A stretch of DNA of 40,042 nt from an uncultured Verrucomicrobiota bacterium (GTDB lineage Bacteria; Verrucomicrobiota; Verrucomicrobiia; Opitutales; Opitutaceae), in NCBI GenBank assembly GCA_903906135.1, contig CAIVJE010000165.1, forward strand, positions 1 through 40,042, read 5' to 3'. The notes below the pieces were generated by a model, which ran no database searches, was not told the DNA's origin, and saw nothing but the letters and a program-made list of their open reading frames with translations. Shown in pieces: positions 26,019 to 34,695 of this stretch. The translations under genes were made by a program, and so were the position numbers. Every line of letters begins with the position of its first letter. Within the stretch, counting starts at the first letter, position 1.

Positions 26019-27138
26019 TTTATTAACGGAGCGTCAGGCGTTCATGGTTTTGAATGACCTGCCAAATATTGGACCGATCACTTTGAATCGCTTGCTGGAG
26101 GAATTTAGCGGTGATCCGCGAGCAATTCTTAATACGAATAAAAATCGGCTCGAATCGGTGCGCGGCGTGGGCCCGGAGACGAGTGCTGCTTTGCTCAGCT
26201 GGCGCACGCATTTTGATCTACCGCGGGAAGAGGCCTGGCTAGTTAAGGCAGAGGCATCTTTTATCACCCCGCGCGATTCAGGTTATCCGCGCTTATTGCG
26301 GGAGATCAATGATCCGCCGATTGGGCTTTATCGCAAAGGGGATTATTTATTTGAGCAGCCCTGCATTGCGGTGGTGGGTAGCCGGCGGACAACACTTTAC
26401 GGTCAGTCGATCGCGAAGAAATTGGGGGCCCAGCTTGCGCAGCTCGGGTTCTGTGTGGTGAGTGGATTAGCTCGCGGCATCGACACGGCGGCTCATGAAG
26501 GCGCGCTTTCGGTTGGGGGAAAGACCGCCGCGGTGCTGGGTTGTGGCATCGATATTGTTTATCCCCCGGAAAATCTTGATCTCTATCGACGAATAGCGGC
26601 GACCGGCGCGATTTTATCAGAATTCCCATTTGGCCGTAAAGCAGATCGACAATCCTTTCCCATGCGCAATCGGGTGGTTTCTGGGATGAGCGAAGGCGTC
26701 GTGGTGGTAGAAAGTGATGTGCAGGGTGGCGCCATGATCACGGCGCGCTTTGCCGGAGAGCAGGGCCGGTTAATTTTTGCGGTCCCTGGGCGCATTGACC
26801 AAGCGACAAGTAATGGGTGCCATCAGCTCATTCGCGATGGAGCTACTTTGCTTACGAGCGTGGATGATATCGTCTCGGAGCTGAGTTATCTCAATGGGCT
26901 GCATCCCAAAATAGCCGCGCTGACGGATGAGCCGAGTCTGCTGGAGCAACTCCTGCCGCAACTGGATGCACATGAGCAAAAAATAATGGAATCTTTTAAG
27001 GGAGGAGCGTTGCTTGGGATCGATGGGTTGACTGCCATCACAAATTTCCCAACGCCCATTGTGGCGGCAGCATTAATGAGCTTAGAGCTAAAAAAGCTCG
27101 TTACCAAACGAGCAGATGGCACGTTTGAAGCGCGCTAG
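26011..27138 (+). CDS. dprA: DNA-processing protein DprA/Smf
   Basis: DprA loads RecA onto incoming single-stranded DNA during natural transformation. The 375-residue product has an N-terminal HhH-like helical region (LPNIGPITLNRLL and SVRGVGPETSAALL). The Rossmann-like core carries VVGSRRTTLYG, SGLARGIDTAAHEGAL, VLGCGIDIVYPPEN, FPMRNRVVSG and a C-terminal winged-helix region. A TTG at 25987 is possible, but the ATG at 26011, overlapping nnr by eight bases, is likelier. Presence of dprA alone does not prove competence. Confidence 0.93.
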   Translation: MIDLLTERQAFMVLNDLPNIGPITLNRLLEEFSGDPRAILNTNKNRLESVRGVGPETSAALLSWRTHFDLPREEAWLVKAEASFITPRDSGYPRLLREINDPPIGLYRKGDYLFEQPCIAVVGSRRTTLYGQSIAKKLGAQLAQLGFCVVSGLARGIDTAAHEGALSVGGKTAAVLGCGIDIVYPPENLDLYRRIAATGAILSEFPFGRKADRQSFPMRNRVVSGMSEGVVVVESDVQGGAMITARFAGEQGRLIFAVPGRIDQATSNGCHQLIRDGATLLTSVDDIVSELSYLNGLHPKIAALTDEPSLLEQLLPQLDAHEQKIMESFKGGALLGIDGLTAITNFPTPIVAAALMSLELKKLVTKRADGTFEAR

Positions 27139-27160
27139 TATAAATTAGATTAATTTTTTT

Positions 27161-29263
27161 ATGAAAAATAAATGGTTGGGGTTCATCGGGGCAGTTTTAT
27201 TTTTAGCGGCAGGCATCGTTGGAGCTGCTGAGGCGATCAAGAAGCATGCCATTACTCATGAAGATGTTTGGTTGATGAAACGGGTTGGGGCGCCGATCCC
27301 AAGTCCTGACGGCAAGTGGGTGGTTTTTTCAGTGACCGAACCTGCGTATGAGGCAAAAGAGCAGTGGTCAGATCTCTGGTTGAAATCATTGAGCGATGAG
27401 ACACCGGCGCGGCGGATTACTTACAGTAAGACTGGTGAAGGCGGGGCTAACTGGTCGCCAGATAGTCAGAGATTAGCCTTCGTGGCTAAGCGAGAAGGGG
27501 ATGAAGTCGGACAAATTTACGTGCTTAATTTGGCCACTGGGGGCGAAGCCGAGCGCGTTACCTCGCTATCAACCGGTGCCAGTGCGCCTAAGTGGAGCGC
27601 CGATGGCCGCCATTTGCTTTTTGTGAGCAATGTTTATCCCGGGGCCGAGGATGATACCGCCAATAAAAAAGCGGCTAAGGAGCGCAAGGATCGCAAATTT
27701 AGTGTACGGGCCTACGAACAATTTCCTCCACGTTTCTGGAATCAGTGGCTCGATGATCGAAAGGCGCATCTTTTCGTGCAAGAGGCGCGCGCGGGCGCGG
27801 TGGCGCGAGACTTGCTGGCCGGCACTAAGTTGGCGGCCAGTCCTGGCTTTGGGGGTTCATTCGGCGATGATGGCCAGAATTTAGAGGCGGAGTGGACGCC
27901 CGATGGAGCGGCCGTTATTTTTACTGCACTCATTAATCGCGAGGCTGGGGCGAGGGCCTCGGTCAATGCGCAAATTTTCCAAGTGCTTCTTAGTGGGGGT
28001 GAGCCCCAGCGCTTGACCAATGATAATTATAGCTACGGTCAGTTGGGGTTTTCTCCCAATGGCGATAAATTACTCTGCGCCGTTGATTTTAATACCGCCG
28101 GTAAAATTTACGATCTCACACGTCTAGGCAGCTTTTCTTGGCCCTGGAAAAGCCCTGCTCCGAAAATTATTACCGGTTCGTTCGATCACTCGGTTTCCCG
28201 TTACGCTACGCCGGCGGGAGTAGATCGTATATTCTTTACCTTCGAGCAGGCCGGTTTGGATAAATTATATTCTGTGAGCTATGCGGGCGGAGATGAGCGC
28301 GTTGAGGTATCACCTGTAGCCGGGAGCATTGGCGCGTTGCGGGCGGGCGGCACGGCATTAGTGGGACTATGGGAGAGCGCGACTAGTCCTGCAGAAATTT
28401 ATTCATTCAATGGGTCGCCGAGAGCCCTCACGCAGATCAATGTGCTCCAGGTGGCCGCGATCGATTGGTTGCCGCTCGAGCATTTTACATTCCAGGCGGC
28501 GGATGGCCGCCAAATTCATAATATGATCGTGAGGCCAGCGGGCTTTGACTCAGCTAAGAAATATCCCCTCTTTGTGGTCATCCACGGCGGCGCCGCGAAT
28601 ATGTGGCATGATGCCTTTGGGTTGCGCTGGAACTACCATTTATTAGCTCAGTCCGACTATGTCTTATTACTGACGGACTATAAAGGTTCGACTGGCTACG
28701 GTGAGGAATTTGCCCGCGCGATTCAATTTGATCCGCTGAAGGGGCCCGCCGATGAAATCAATCAAGCCGCCGATGAAGCGGTAAAGCGTTATTCATTCAT
28801 TGATGGTTCGCGCCTAGCTGCGGGCGGCGCCAGTTATGGCGGCCACTTGGCGAACTGGCTCCAGGCGACCACCACACGCTATAAATGCATTATTTCTCAT
28901 GCCGGTGAGGCGGACCTCATGATGCAGTGGGGGACGAGCGACAGTGTTTTTGGCCGTGAGGTGAATAGTGGCGGGCCCATTTGGGGCGACAGCAAAGTAT
29001 GGCGGGAGCAGAGCCCGGCGCTGCAAGGTGGAAATCACGAAAAGGGGACGGGCTTTACGTCGCCAATTTTGATTACCATTGGCGAACAAGATTATCGGGT
29101 ACCGATAAACAATGCGCTCATGTGGTTTACCATGAATCAGCGCTTAAATGTCCCCAGCCGATTACTCGTATTTCCTGAGGCCGGTCATCATATTTTACGC
29201 GGAGAGGATAGTCGCTATTGGTATGGAGAGGTTCACGCGTGGCTGGCAAAATATCTTAAATAA
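27161..29263 (+). CDS. Secreted S9-family (prolyl oligopeptidase-like) peptidase
   Basis: The 700-residue product begins with a signal peptide (about residues 1-23). A seven-bladed beta-propeller region follows, with repeats such as PSPDGKWVVFS, WSPDSQRLAFV, WSADGRHLLFV and FSPNGDKLLC, and then an alpha/beta hydrolase domain from about residue 470. The catalytic triad is visible: Ser558 in GASYGG, Asp644 in GEQDYRVP and His676 in EAGHHIL. The type resembles acylaminoacyl-peptidase or dipeptidyl-peptidase families, probably acting in the periplasm on peptides. Specificity cannot be read from sequence. TATAAA lies about 20 bases before the start, with no clear -35. Confidence 0.9.
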   Translation: MKNKWLGFIGAVLFLAAGIVGAAEAIKKHAITHEDVWLMKRVGAPIPSPDGKWVVFSVTEPAYEAKEQWSDLWLKSLSDETPARRITYSKTGEGGANWSPDSQRLAFVAKREGDEVGQIYVLNLATGGEAERVTSLSTGASAPKWSADGRHLLFVSNVYPGAEDDTANKKAAKERKDRKFSVRAYEQFPPRFWNQWLDDRKAHLFVQEARAGAVARDLLAGTKLAASPGFGGSFGDDGQNLEAEWTPDGAAVIFTALINREAGARASVNAQIFQVLLSGGEPQRLTNDNYSYGQLGFSPNGDKLLCAVDFNTAGKIYDLTRLGSFSWPWKSPAPKIITGSFDHSVSRYATPAGVDRIFFTFEQAGLDKLYSVSYAGGDERVEVSPVAGSIGALRAGGTALVGLWESATSPAEIYSFNGSPRALTQINVLQVAAIDWLPLEHFTFQAADGRQIHNMIVRPAGFDSAKKYPLFVVIHGGAANMWHDAFGLRWNYHLLAQSDYVLLLTDYKGSTGYGEEFARAIQFDPLKGPADEINQAADEAVKRYSFIDGSRLAAGGASYGGHLANWLQATTTRYKCIISHAGEADLMMQWGTSDSVFGREVNSGGPIWGDSKVWREQSPALQGGNHEKGTGFTSPILITIGEQDYRVPINNALMWFTMNQRLNVPSRLLVFPEAGHHILRGEDSRYWYGEVHAWLAKYLK

Positions 29264-29297
29264 GACGGCGCGCCACTTCTGCCCTAAGCTCGATCAC

Positions 29298-29639
29298 TTA
29301 ACCCGGTGGCCAAGCCAAGGGGCGCTGACCGAGTAAGTGGATATGCAGGTGGGGCACGCTTTCGCCGCCGTCGCGGCCTTGGTTGATGACGAGGCGATAG
29401 CCTGATTCGGCAACGCCCAGTTGCTTGGCTACATGGGAAGCAGTGAGTAAAAGATGCCCCAGAAGAGCCTGATCGCTGGTGCTAGCATAGCCGATGCGTG
29501 GAATGAGTTGTTTCGGGATGATGAGCACATGAATGGGTGCCTGGGGGGTGACATCATGGATCGCGATGCAGAGTTCATCCTCGTGGATAAATTTCGCGGG
29601 GATTTCGCGGGCAATTATCTTTTGAAAAATTGTTTTCAT
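29298..29639 (-). CDS. HIT-family (HINT-like) nucleotide hydrolase
   Basis: The 113-residue product is a histidine-triad protein. FQKIIAREIPAKFIHEDELC opens it, and the active-site triad HLHIH (His97, His99, His101) lies near the end, with VPHLHIHLLGQRPL. HINT proteins hydrolyse purine phosphoramidates, including aminoacyl-adenylates. It is the last gene of the minus-strand set trpG-nrdR-unknown-HIT, 35 bases after the unknown gene, and converges with the S9 peptidase. Confidence 0.93.
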   Translation of the reverse strand: MKTIFQKIIAREIPAKFIHEDELCIAIHDVTPQAPIHVLIIPKQLIPRIGYASTSDQALLGHLLLTASHVAKQLGVAESGYRLVINQGRDGGESVPHLHIHLLGQRPLAWPPG

Positions 29640-29674
29640 GGCAAAGCCGTCGATGGCTCGTTCGTAGCGCGTAT

Positions 29675-30151
29675 TTACAGGAACAGCAGGTTGAGCGTAG
29701 CGTGCCGTAATGAGCGCGCGGCGGCTAATTCACGAATGAAGGTGAGGGTTTCATCGTATTCGCGGCGGCGGCGCTCGGTCCAACGTTTGCTGGGTGGGCA
29801 ATGGGCCGTACGCAGATTAGTGATCAGCAGGGTCGATTCTGAGTAACCGGCGAGTTGTTTTAAGCCCTGCATGACGCTCGCACGAGTGAAGAGCGGGGTG
29901 GCGCCAGTGTAATCAGCGCTGGCATCCCAGTGAAAGAATCCATGTTCCGACTGAGCTGAGCAAAGTCGTTGGAGTAACAGGGCAGCGGCCTGAACAAAGG
30001 CGGGATCACTGGGCGCTCGTTCTTCAGCTTCGCCGAGGGAGGTGCTGATGGCGTCATCAATTTGTTGCGCCAGGTAGAGGTCGTGCCCAGTCAGCGGGGC
30101 AAAGAGGGCGTTAAGAAAATGGAGCCGGCGCAGTTGCAGGGGGCGCGTCAT
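29675..30151 (-). CDS. Uncharacterised protein coupled to nrdR
   Basis: I do not recognise this 158-residue product. It is soluble, helical in character and has no signal peptide. Notable stretches are HGFFHWDAS (about 70-78), LITNLRTAHCPPSKRWTERR (about 109-128), which looks conserved or functional, and a hydrophobic LNLLFL end. The start overlaps the nrdR stop in an ATGA arrangement, so translation is probably coupled. The tightly packed position between nrdR and a HIT hydrolase supports a real gene. Confidence 0.68.
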   Translation of the reverse strand: MTRPLQLRRLHFLNALFAPLTGHDLYLAQQIDDAISTSLGEAEERAPSDPAFVQAAALLLQRLCSAQSEHGFFHWDASADYTGATPLFTRASVMQGLKQLAGYSESTLLITNLRTAHCPPSKRWTERRRREYDETLTFIRELAAARSLRHATLNLLFL

Positions 30152-30630
30152 TGCTTGGCTTTCACCGTCGCGGGTTGGTCGTGGGGGCTAAGATTACTGA
30201 TTTCATCGACGAATTCAGAGACATCGCGAAATTCTTTATAAACTGAAGCAAAGCGCACATAGGCCACTTGGTCAGTCTTGCGGAGGCGCTGCATGACATG
30301 CTCACCGATGGCGCTGGTCGGGACTTGATTGTCGTAGAGAGCTTCGACGGCATCGAGCACATCCTCGATGAGCATGGTCATTTGTTCATTATCGATCGGG
30401 CGTTTATGGCAGGCCGCCCGGACGGCGCGGAAAAGTTTATCGCGGTCGAAGGGCTCTTGGCGGCCATCGCGCTTAACTACCACCATGCTGTCGCGCACGA
30501 GCGTTTCCGAAGTAGTATAACGATTGCCGCATTCGAGGCATTCGCGTCGGCGCCGAGTGTTGTTGCCGTCGCGAGCAATGCGCGAGTCGATTACTTTATC
30601 GGCAATAGAGGTACACTTGGGGCAGCGCAT
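30148..30630 (-). CDS. nrdR: Transcriptional repressor NrdR
   Basis: NrdR represses ribonucleotide reductase genes in response to dATP/ATP. The 160-residue product has the zinc ribbon Cys3, Cys6, Cys31 and Cys34 (MRCPKC and CLECG), and then an ATP-cone domain (VVKRDGRQEPFDRDKLFRAVRAAC onward). The frame is open to 30711, but the MRCPKC start is universal in the family, so the ATG at 30630 is chosen. It starts four bases after the trpG stop. No ribonucleotide reductase gene is in the window. Confidence 0.96.
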   Translation of the reverse strand: MRCPKCTSIADKVIDSRIARDGNNTRRRRECLECGNRYTTSETLVRDSMVVVKRDGRQEPFDRDKLFRAVRAACHKRPIDNEQMTMLIEDVLDAVEALYDNQVPTSAIGEHVMQRLRKTDQVAYVRFASVYKEFRDVSEFVDEISNLSPHDQPATVKAKQ

Positions 30631-30634
30631 GACT

Positions 30635-31201
30635 TTAAGGCAGGGCGAGAAAATTTTGAAGAATCCGCATACCGCCTTCGGTGGCGATGGACTCAGGATG
30701 AAATTGGACACCGTAAATAGGGAAATGTTTATGGCGTAGGCCCATTATTTCTCCTTCGGCGGTCTCAGCCGTGATTGTTAGGCAATCTGGCAAGCTAGAG
30801 CGCTCGACTAAAAGGGAGTGGTAGCGAGTCGCGGTGAAAGGCGAGGGTAGTCCTTTAAAAATATCGGTCCCGCGGTGCGTGATGGGGGAGAGTTTGCCGT
30901 GCATCTGGCGATCGGCACGGATTACTTTCCCCCCGAATTGCTGGCCGATGGATTGGTGGCCGAGGCAGACGCCGAGGATCGGTTTTTTACCTGCAAAAGC
31001 TTTTATCAGATCGAGACTTACACCTGCTTCGGTCGGGGTGCAGGGCCCGGGAGAAATCAGGATCCGGTCGGGGTTTAGTTTTACGGCATCGGCGACCGAC
31101 AGCTCATCGTTGCGGAAAATGCGCATAGCAACACCCAGCTGGCCAAAATATTGGACCAAATTGAAGGTGAACGAATCGTAGTTGTCGATGACCAGCAGCA
31201 C
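30635..31201 (-). CDS. trpG/pabA: Anthranilate / aminodeoxychorismate synthase glutaminase subunit
   Basis: This 188-residue class I glutamine amidotransferase supplies ammonia to chorismate for tryptophan or folate synthesis. [25 protein letters not shown], nucleophile Cys79 in GVCLGHQ and His168/Glu170 in FHPES identify it. TrpG and PabA cannot be told apart here, because no trpE or pabB is next to it; one amphibolic subunit may serve both. The start is a GTG without a Shine-Dalgarno, and a candidate promoter ends a few bases upstream. Confidence 0.93.
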   Translation of the reverse strand: MLLVIDNYDSFTFNLVQYFGQLGVAMRIFRNDELSVADAVKLNPDRILISPGPCTPTEAGVSLDLIKAFAGKKPILGVCLGHQSIGQQFGGKVIRADRQMHGKLSPITHRGTDIFKGLPSPFTATRYHSLLVERSSLPDCLTITAETAEGEIMGLRHKHFPIYGVQFHPESIATEGGMRILQNFLALP

Positions 31202-31209
31202 TTTTGATC

Positions 31210-31238
31210 AATCTACCCCGTAATTGACAGAGGGTCAA
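31210..31238 (-). promoter_or_regulatory. Possible promoter of the trpG-nrdR operon
   Basis: On the minus strand TTGACC is followed after 17 bases by TAGATT, five and four matches to the sigma70 consensus. The -10 ends eight bases before the GTG, which would give a leaderless or nearly leaderless mRNA. The spacing is ideal but the evidence is otherwise thin. Confidence 0.3.
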
Positions 31239-31348
31239 GACCGCGGACAGGGTGTGTTTACCATAATGAGATGAATCATCAGTCACTCGGGGCTACTGTA
31301 AGATGAATTGCTACCTCCAACCAAGACTGACTCATCATAAAAAGCCCA

Positions 31349-32506
31349 ATGCTTCCTCCCTTTCAATTACTCAAGACGGATCCCTCAACCGCTGCTCGCC
31401 GTGGTCGGCTGAGTACATTGCATGGCCAGATTGAGACCCCGATCTTCATGCCGGTCGGTACGCAAGGGACGGTCAAGGCATTGACGCCGGCGCAGATTCG
31501 GGAGACAGGTGCGCAGATTATTTTAGGGAATACTTATCATCTCAATTTGCGCCCAGGCTCTGAGTTGGTGCGAGATCTCGGCGGCTTGCATAAATTCATG
31601 GGATGGGATGGCCCAATTTTAACTGATAGTGGCGGGTTTCAGGTTTTTAGTTTGGCTAAACTCCGAGAGATTCGTGACGACGGTATCGCGTTTGCCTCAC
31701 ATATCGACGGCCAGAAACTTTTCCTTGGGCCGCGTGAGGTTATGGCTATCCAGGCTAATTTGGGGTCAGACATTGCTATGGTCATTGATGAATGTCCGCC
31801 TTGGCCCTGTACTCGCGAGGAGTGTCGTCTAGCCATCGATCGCAGTCTGCGCTGGGCTCAGCAGTGTAAGCAGATCGCCACGGATAATAATTTCCTGGGA
31901 TCGGGGCATCACGTTTTTGCGATTATTCAGGGCTCGACCTTTGATGATCTGCGGCGTGAGGCCGCGGAATCGCTGGCGGCGCTTGATTTTCCGGGTTATG
32001 CGGTTGGCGGTGTCAGTGTGGGAGAGCCGGAGCCAGAGATGTTGAAGCAGGTGGCGGCCACCATTCCCTTTATGCCGGCAGACAAGCCGCGCTATACGAT
32101 GGGACTGGGGACACCGCCCCAAATCCTCAAAATGATCGCGCTCGGCGTGGATCTCTTTGATTGCGTACACCCGACGCGGGTGGCCCGTAATGGGGCGGCC
32201 TTTACCCCAGATGGCTTGATCAATTTACGCAACGAGCGCTACCGCACCGATCCCAAGCCGCTGGTTGAGGGATTAGATAATTACACTTGTCGGCATTTTT
32301 CCCGCGCATACTTGCGTCACTTGGTCATGGCGGGCGAAATCCTCGCGAGCACTTTGATTAGTCTGCACAATGTGCATTTTTACCTCGATTTGATGGCACA
32401 GGCTCGGGCGCATATTGAGGCTGGCGATTACGGGCCTTGGCACCGTGCTTGGATTGAGCGCTTTGAGGCCGGTGAGCGCGCCGCTAAAAATACGGTGGCG
32501 GGGTGA
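31349..32506 (+). CDS. tgt: Queuine/preQ1 tRNA-guanine transglycosylase with altered zinc site
   Basis: TGT exchanges guanine-34 for preQ1 in GUN-anticodon tRNAs. The 385-residue barrel has MPVGTQGTVKAL, the active-site aspartate in LTDSGGFQVFSL, GGVSVGEPEPEM and the nucleophile region LFDCVHPTRVARNG. The zinc site is unusual: where most bacteria have CxCxxC, this protein has LDNYTC (309-314), so only Cys314 and the later histidine in SLHNVHFY remain. The surrounding fold sequence is otherwise intact. It starts 147 bases from the divergent trpG, and its stop lies three bases from the convergent opgB stop. Confidence 0.95.
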   Translation: MLPPFQLLKTDPSTAARRGRLSTLHGQIETPIFMPVGTQGTVKALTPAQIRETGAQIILGNTYHLNLRPGSELVRDLGGLHKFMGWDGPILTDSGGFQVFSLAKLREIRDDGIAFASHIDGQKLFLGPREVMAIQANLGSDIAMVIDECPPWPCTREECRLAIDRSLRWAQQCKQIATDNNFLGSGHHVFAIIQGSTFDDLRREAAESLAALDFPGYAVGGVSVGEPEPEMLKQVAATIPFMPADKPRYTMGLGTPPQILKMIALGVDLFDCVHPTRVARNGAAFTPDGLINLRNERYRTDPKPLVEGLDNYTCRHFSRAYLRHLVMAGEILASTLISLHNVHFYLDLMAQARAHIEAGDYGPWHRAWIERFEAGERAAKNTVAG

Positions 32507-32509
32507 TTT

Positions 32510-34345
32510 TCAGCGCAATTTATCCCACCGAGCCAATAGATCTGTTTTTAACAGCGTCGTTTCGGCGGTTTCGGATAAGGCGATCAGGTGCGACCCCGCG
32601 CCAGCTCGGCCTAAAAGTAAAACCCACCGATCGGATTGGCCGGTAACGACTCGAGGAAAGCTAGTCGCGATATCTTTTTCTTGGGCAAATAATAAATAGC
32701 GAGTTCCCCGGGCAAGCTCGCGGGCTTGTGCCGCTAGCCGTACGTCCCATTCGGCATCGAATTCGAATCGTAAGGATAGTTTATCGTGCTCATCTAGAGT
32801 TATTAGGACTGGTGCCCCCAGATGGCGCTTATCAATGCTGATCATGCCAGCTTTGAAATAAATTTTTTGACTCAATTGGGGGAAGTTCCAGAACTCGACA
32901 AAATTATCACGCCATGATGCGAGCACGGCCGGGTCATGGATATGGGCGATATCGCTATCTAATACATTCGGATCGAGGAGATTTCGGCCTAGGCCAATTG
33001 AGCCAGTGAAGCCCAGGAAGGGGAGTAAGGTAGGGCCGATATCAAAAGTGGAGCCGAGGCGGGAAATGCTCGCCCCCCTCTTAATTTTTGGGTCAAGGAT
33101 CAGGAATAAGTTTTTGCGGATGCCCCGATCCAGCAAGGCGGTGGCCTCGTTGGGCATAGCGATGTGATCAGAAACAATAACAATAACCGTGTCTTTACCC
33201 CACGGTGAAGCTTGGACGCGCCGCACGAACTTAACAATGTGAAGGGCGGAGGCCTTGACCGCGGTCAGCATACGATTGCTGCCATCACCGTACGGAGAGA
33301 GTTCATCGCTTTTTGAGGGCAGGCCGTGAGGTGAGTGGGTATTAAGCGTTAATAGAAATAAGCCAAATGGCTGGTGGTTGGCTGCGAGCTCAGTGTAGCG
33401 ATCATAGACGAGGTCAAGCAGGCTATCATCATACAAACCCCAGCCGTTAACATAAGTGGGATCTTTGAGCTTAGGTTCTAATTCTGCTCGGCCCAAGACC
33501 TCATCAAAGTGGTGGCTGTGTAAAAATTTCCCCTTGCCGCCAAAATTTAAATCAGCCCCACCCAAAAATGCTAATCGATAGCCCTCTTGGTGTAAGAGAT
33601 CGCTTAGGCCAATTGCGCCAGGCAAGAAGCTATCCATGCCTGACATCGAGTTGGGGTGTGAGGGGGTGATGAGGGGGATACCGCAATTACTAGCCACCAA
33701 TCCCCCCATGGTAAACCCAGTGCCGAGTAACGAATCAATGTTAGTAAAAGAAATGCCGCTTTGCTCTAATTGCTGCAGTTCGGGCACTAAATCCGGGAAT
33801 AGTTTATCATCCAAGTAGGTCCGCTCTAGGCTTTCTCCATAAATAAAAATAAAACTCTTGGGCTCTGGCGCAATGCGCTGAATTATGGGCCGGCGATAAT
33901 TTGCGTAGAAATCTTTGGCCTCTTCGGCCGGCCAATTTAATTGCATTAAATTCTTGGTGGCGGGGTGCAGTCCGAGGGCCCCGATGATCAAGAGGAAGGC
34001 AGTACTTAAGAATTTAGGGCGTAGCTGGCCAAGTTGCCCCCAGCCGGTGCTTTTCTTAACCAGGAAAGTGAAGATGAGTAGTCCGCTAGCGGTAAGCAGC
34101 AAGCTGGGCCAGCGGTCATAAATCGCCCCAGCATTTAAAAAGCCATAATGCAGGTGGAAGATCGTCGCGCCATTAATGCCATTCCCCGTGATGTTATCTA
34201 TCACGAGCCATGCAGCAGAAAGGGCGAGATGAAGGGCGACTATGCCTGCAAATATAAAGTGGGTGCGGCGACTTTTTCTGGTGAGGGCGAAGCAGATCAT
34301 ACTGCTGCCAAGGAGCAAATTGCTGGTGAGAAGAATAGAAAGCAC
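32510..34345 (-). CDS. opgB: Phosphoglycerol transferase I-like protein (OpgB/MdoB family)
   Basis: The 611-residue product resembles E. coli OpgB, which adds phosphoglycerol from phosphatidylglycerol to periplasmic glucans. About four hydrophobic segments fill the first 130 residues. A sulfatase/LTA-synthase-type domain follows. It has Glu171 in YGESLE, catalytic-type Thr212 in GFTMGGLVASNCGIPL, LTLNTHSPHG, and the metal-binding VIVSDHIAMPNEAT. RNLFLILD and LGLGRNLL also match OpgB. Its acceptor glucan here is unknown, as no opgGH is in the window. The start is a GTG without a Shine-Dalgarno; an ATG 15 codons in is an alternative. Confidence 0.85.
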   Translation of the reverse strand: MLSILLTSNLLLGSSMICFALTRKSRRTHFIFAGIVALHLALSAAWLVIDNITGNGINGATIFHLHYGFLNAGAIYDRWPSLLLTASGLLIFTFLVKKSTGWGQLGQLRPKFLSTAFLLIIGALGLHPATKNLMQLNWPAEEAKDFYANYRRPIIQRIAPEPKSFIFIYGESLERTYLDDKLFPDLVPELQQLEQSGISFTNIDSLLGTGFTMGGLVASNCGIPLITPSHPNSMSGMDSFLPGAIGLSDLLHQEGYRLAFLGGADLNFGGKGKFLHSHHFDEVLGRAELEPKLKDPTYVNGWGLYDDSLLDLVYDRYTELAANHQPFGLFLLTLNTHSPHGLPSKSDELSPYGDGSNRMLTAVKASALHIVKFVRRVQASPWGKDTVIVIVSDHIAMPNEATALLDRGIRKNLFLILDPKIKRGASISRLGSTFDIGPTLLPFLGFTGSIGLGRNLLDPNVLDSDIAHIHDPAVLASWRDNFVEFWNFPQLSQKIYFKAGMISIDKRHLGAPVLITLDEHDKLSLRFEFDAEWDVRLAAQARELARGTRYLLFAQEKDIATSFPRVVTGQSDRWVLLLGRAGAGSHLIALSETAETTLLKTDLLARWDKLR

Positions 34346-34695
34346 TGAGGATAAATAAAATGATGCGCCTGAAGGAGAGATAGTTAAATTAAGATTTAAC
34401 CGAGCCGCTTAATCAGCGTGACGATCATGTTCACGTTGGGGTTACAGGGAATCCTGCAATAAATGAATCTAAAGTTTTTTGTATACGGTGTTTTTGTGGA
34501 TTTTTACGTGGGGTGCGTCAAGAGCGTTGCCTGAGTTTTATCCCTATTTAAGAAAATTTTAGAACGACCGGGCCCGGTAAGATAGCGACAAATGATCGTC
34601 GTAGAAAATAACGCGCGACGGCCGGCGACGGCACCCTCTGACTGCAGGCTCGCCAAGGTGCTTGGGCTCTCTTTTACTTACTGCTTCCTCTTATT
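34346..34695. other. Intergenic stretch of 350 bases, divergent opgB / UDP-xylose synthase
   Basis: This is the only gene-free stretch above 300 bases. It should hold both outward promoters, but I find no convincing hexamer pair. It contains a perfect 12-base palindrome ACCGGGCCCGGT at 34567-34578, a GC-rich patch with the near-repeated CGACGGCCGGCGACGG at about 34616, and several T-runs. Short frames of 23 and 46 codons have no coding support. I see no tRNA or obvious riboswitch. Confidence 0.5.
34567..34578. promoter_or_regulatory. Perfect 12-base palindrome, possible operator
   Basis: ACCGGGCCCGGT is self-complementary over its full length and lies 118 bases before the UDP-xylose synthase start, in an otherwise AT-richer stretch. 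It could be a dimeric regulator site or a chance event. Confidence 0.25.

Noticed and set aside
34461-34532. 23-codon frame beginning MNLKFFVYGVF
   Set aside because: Too short, no conserved context and no ribosome-binding site; it may be chance in an AT-rich stretch.
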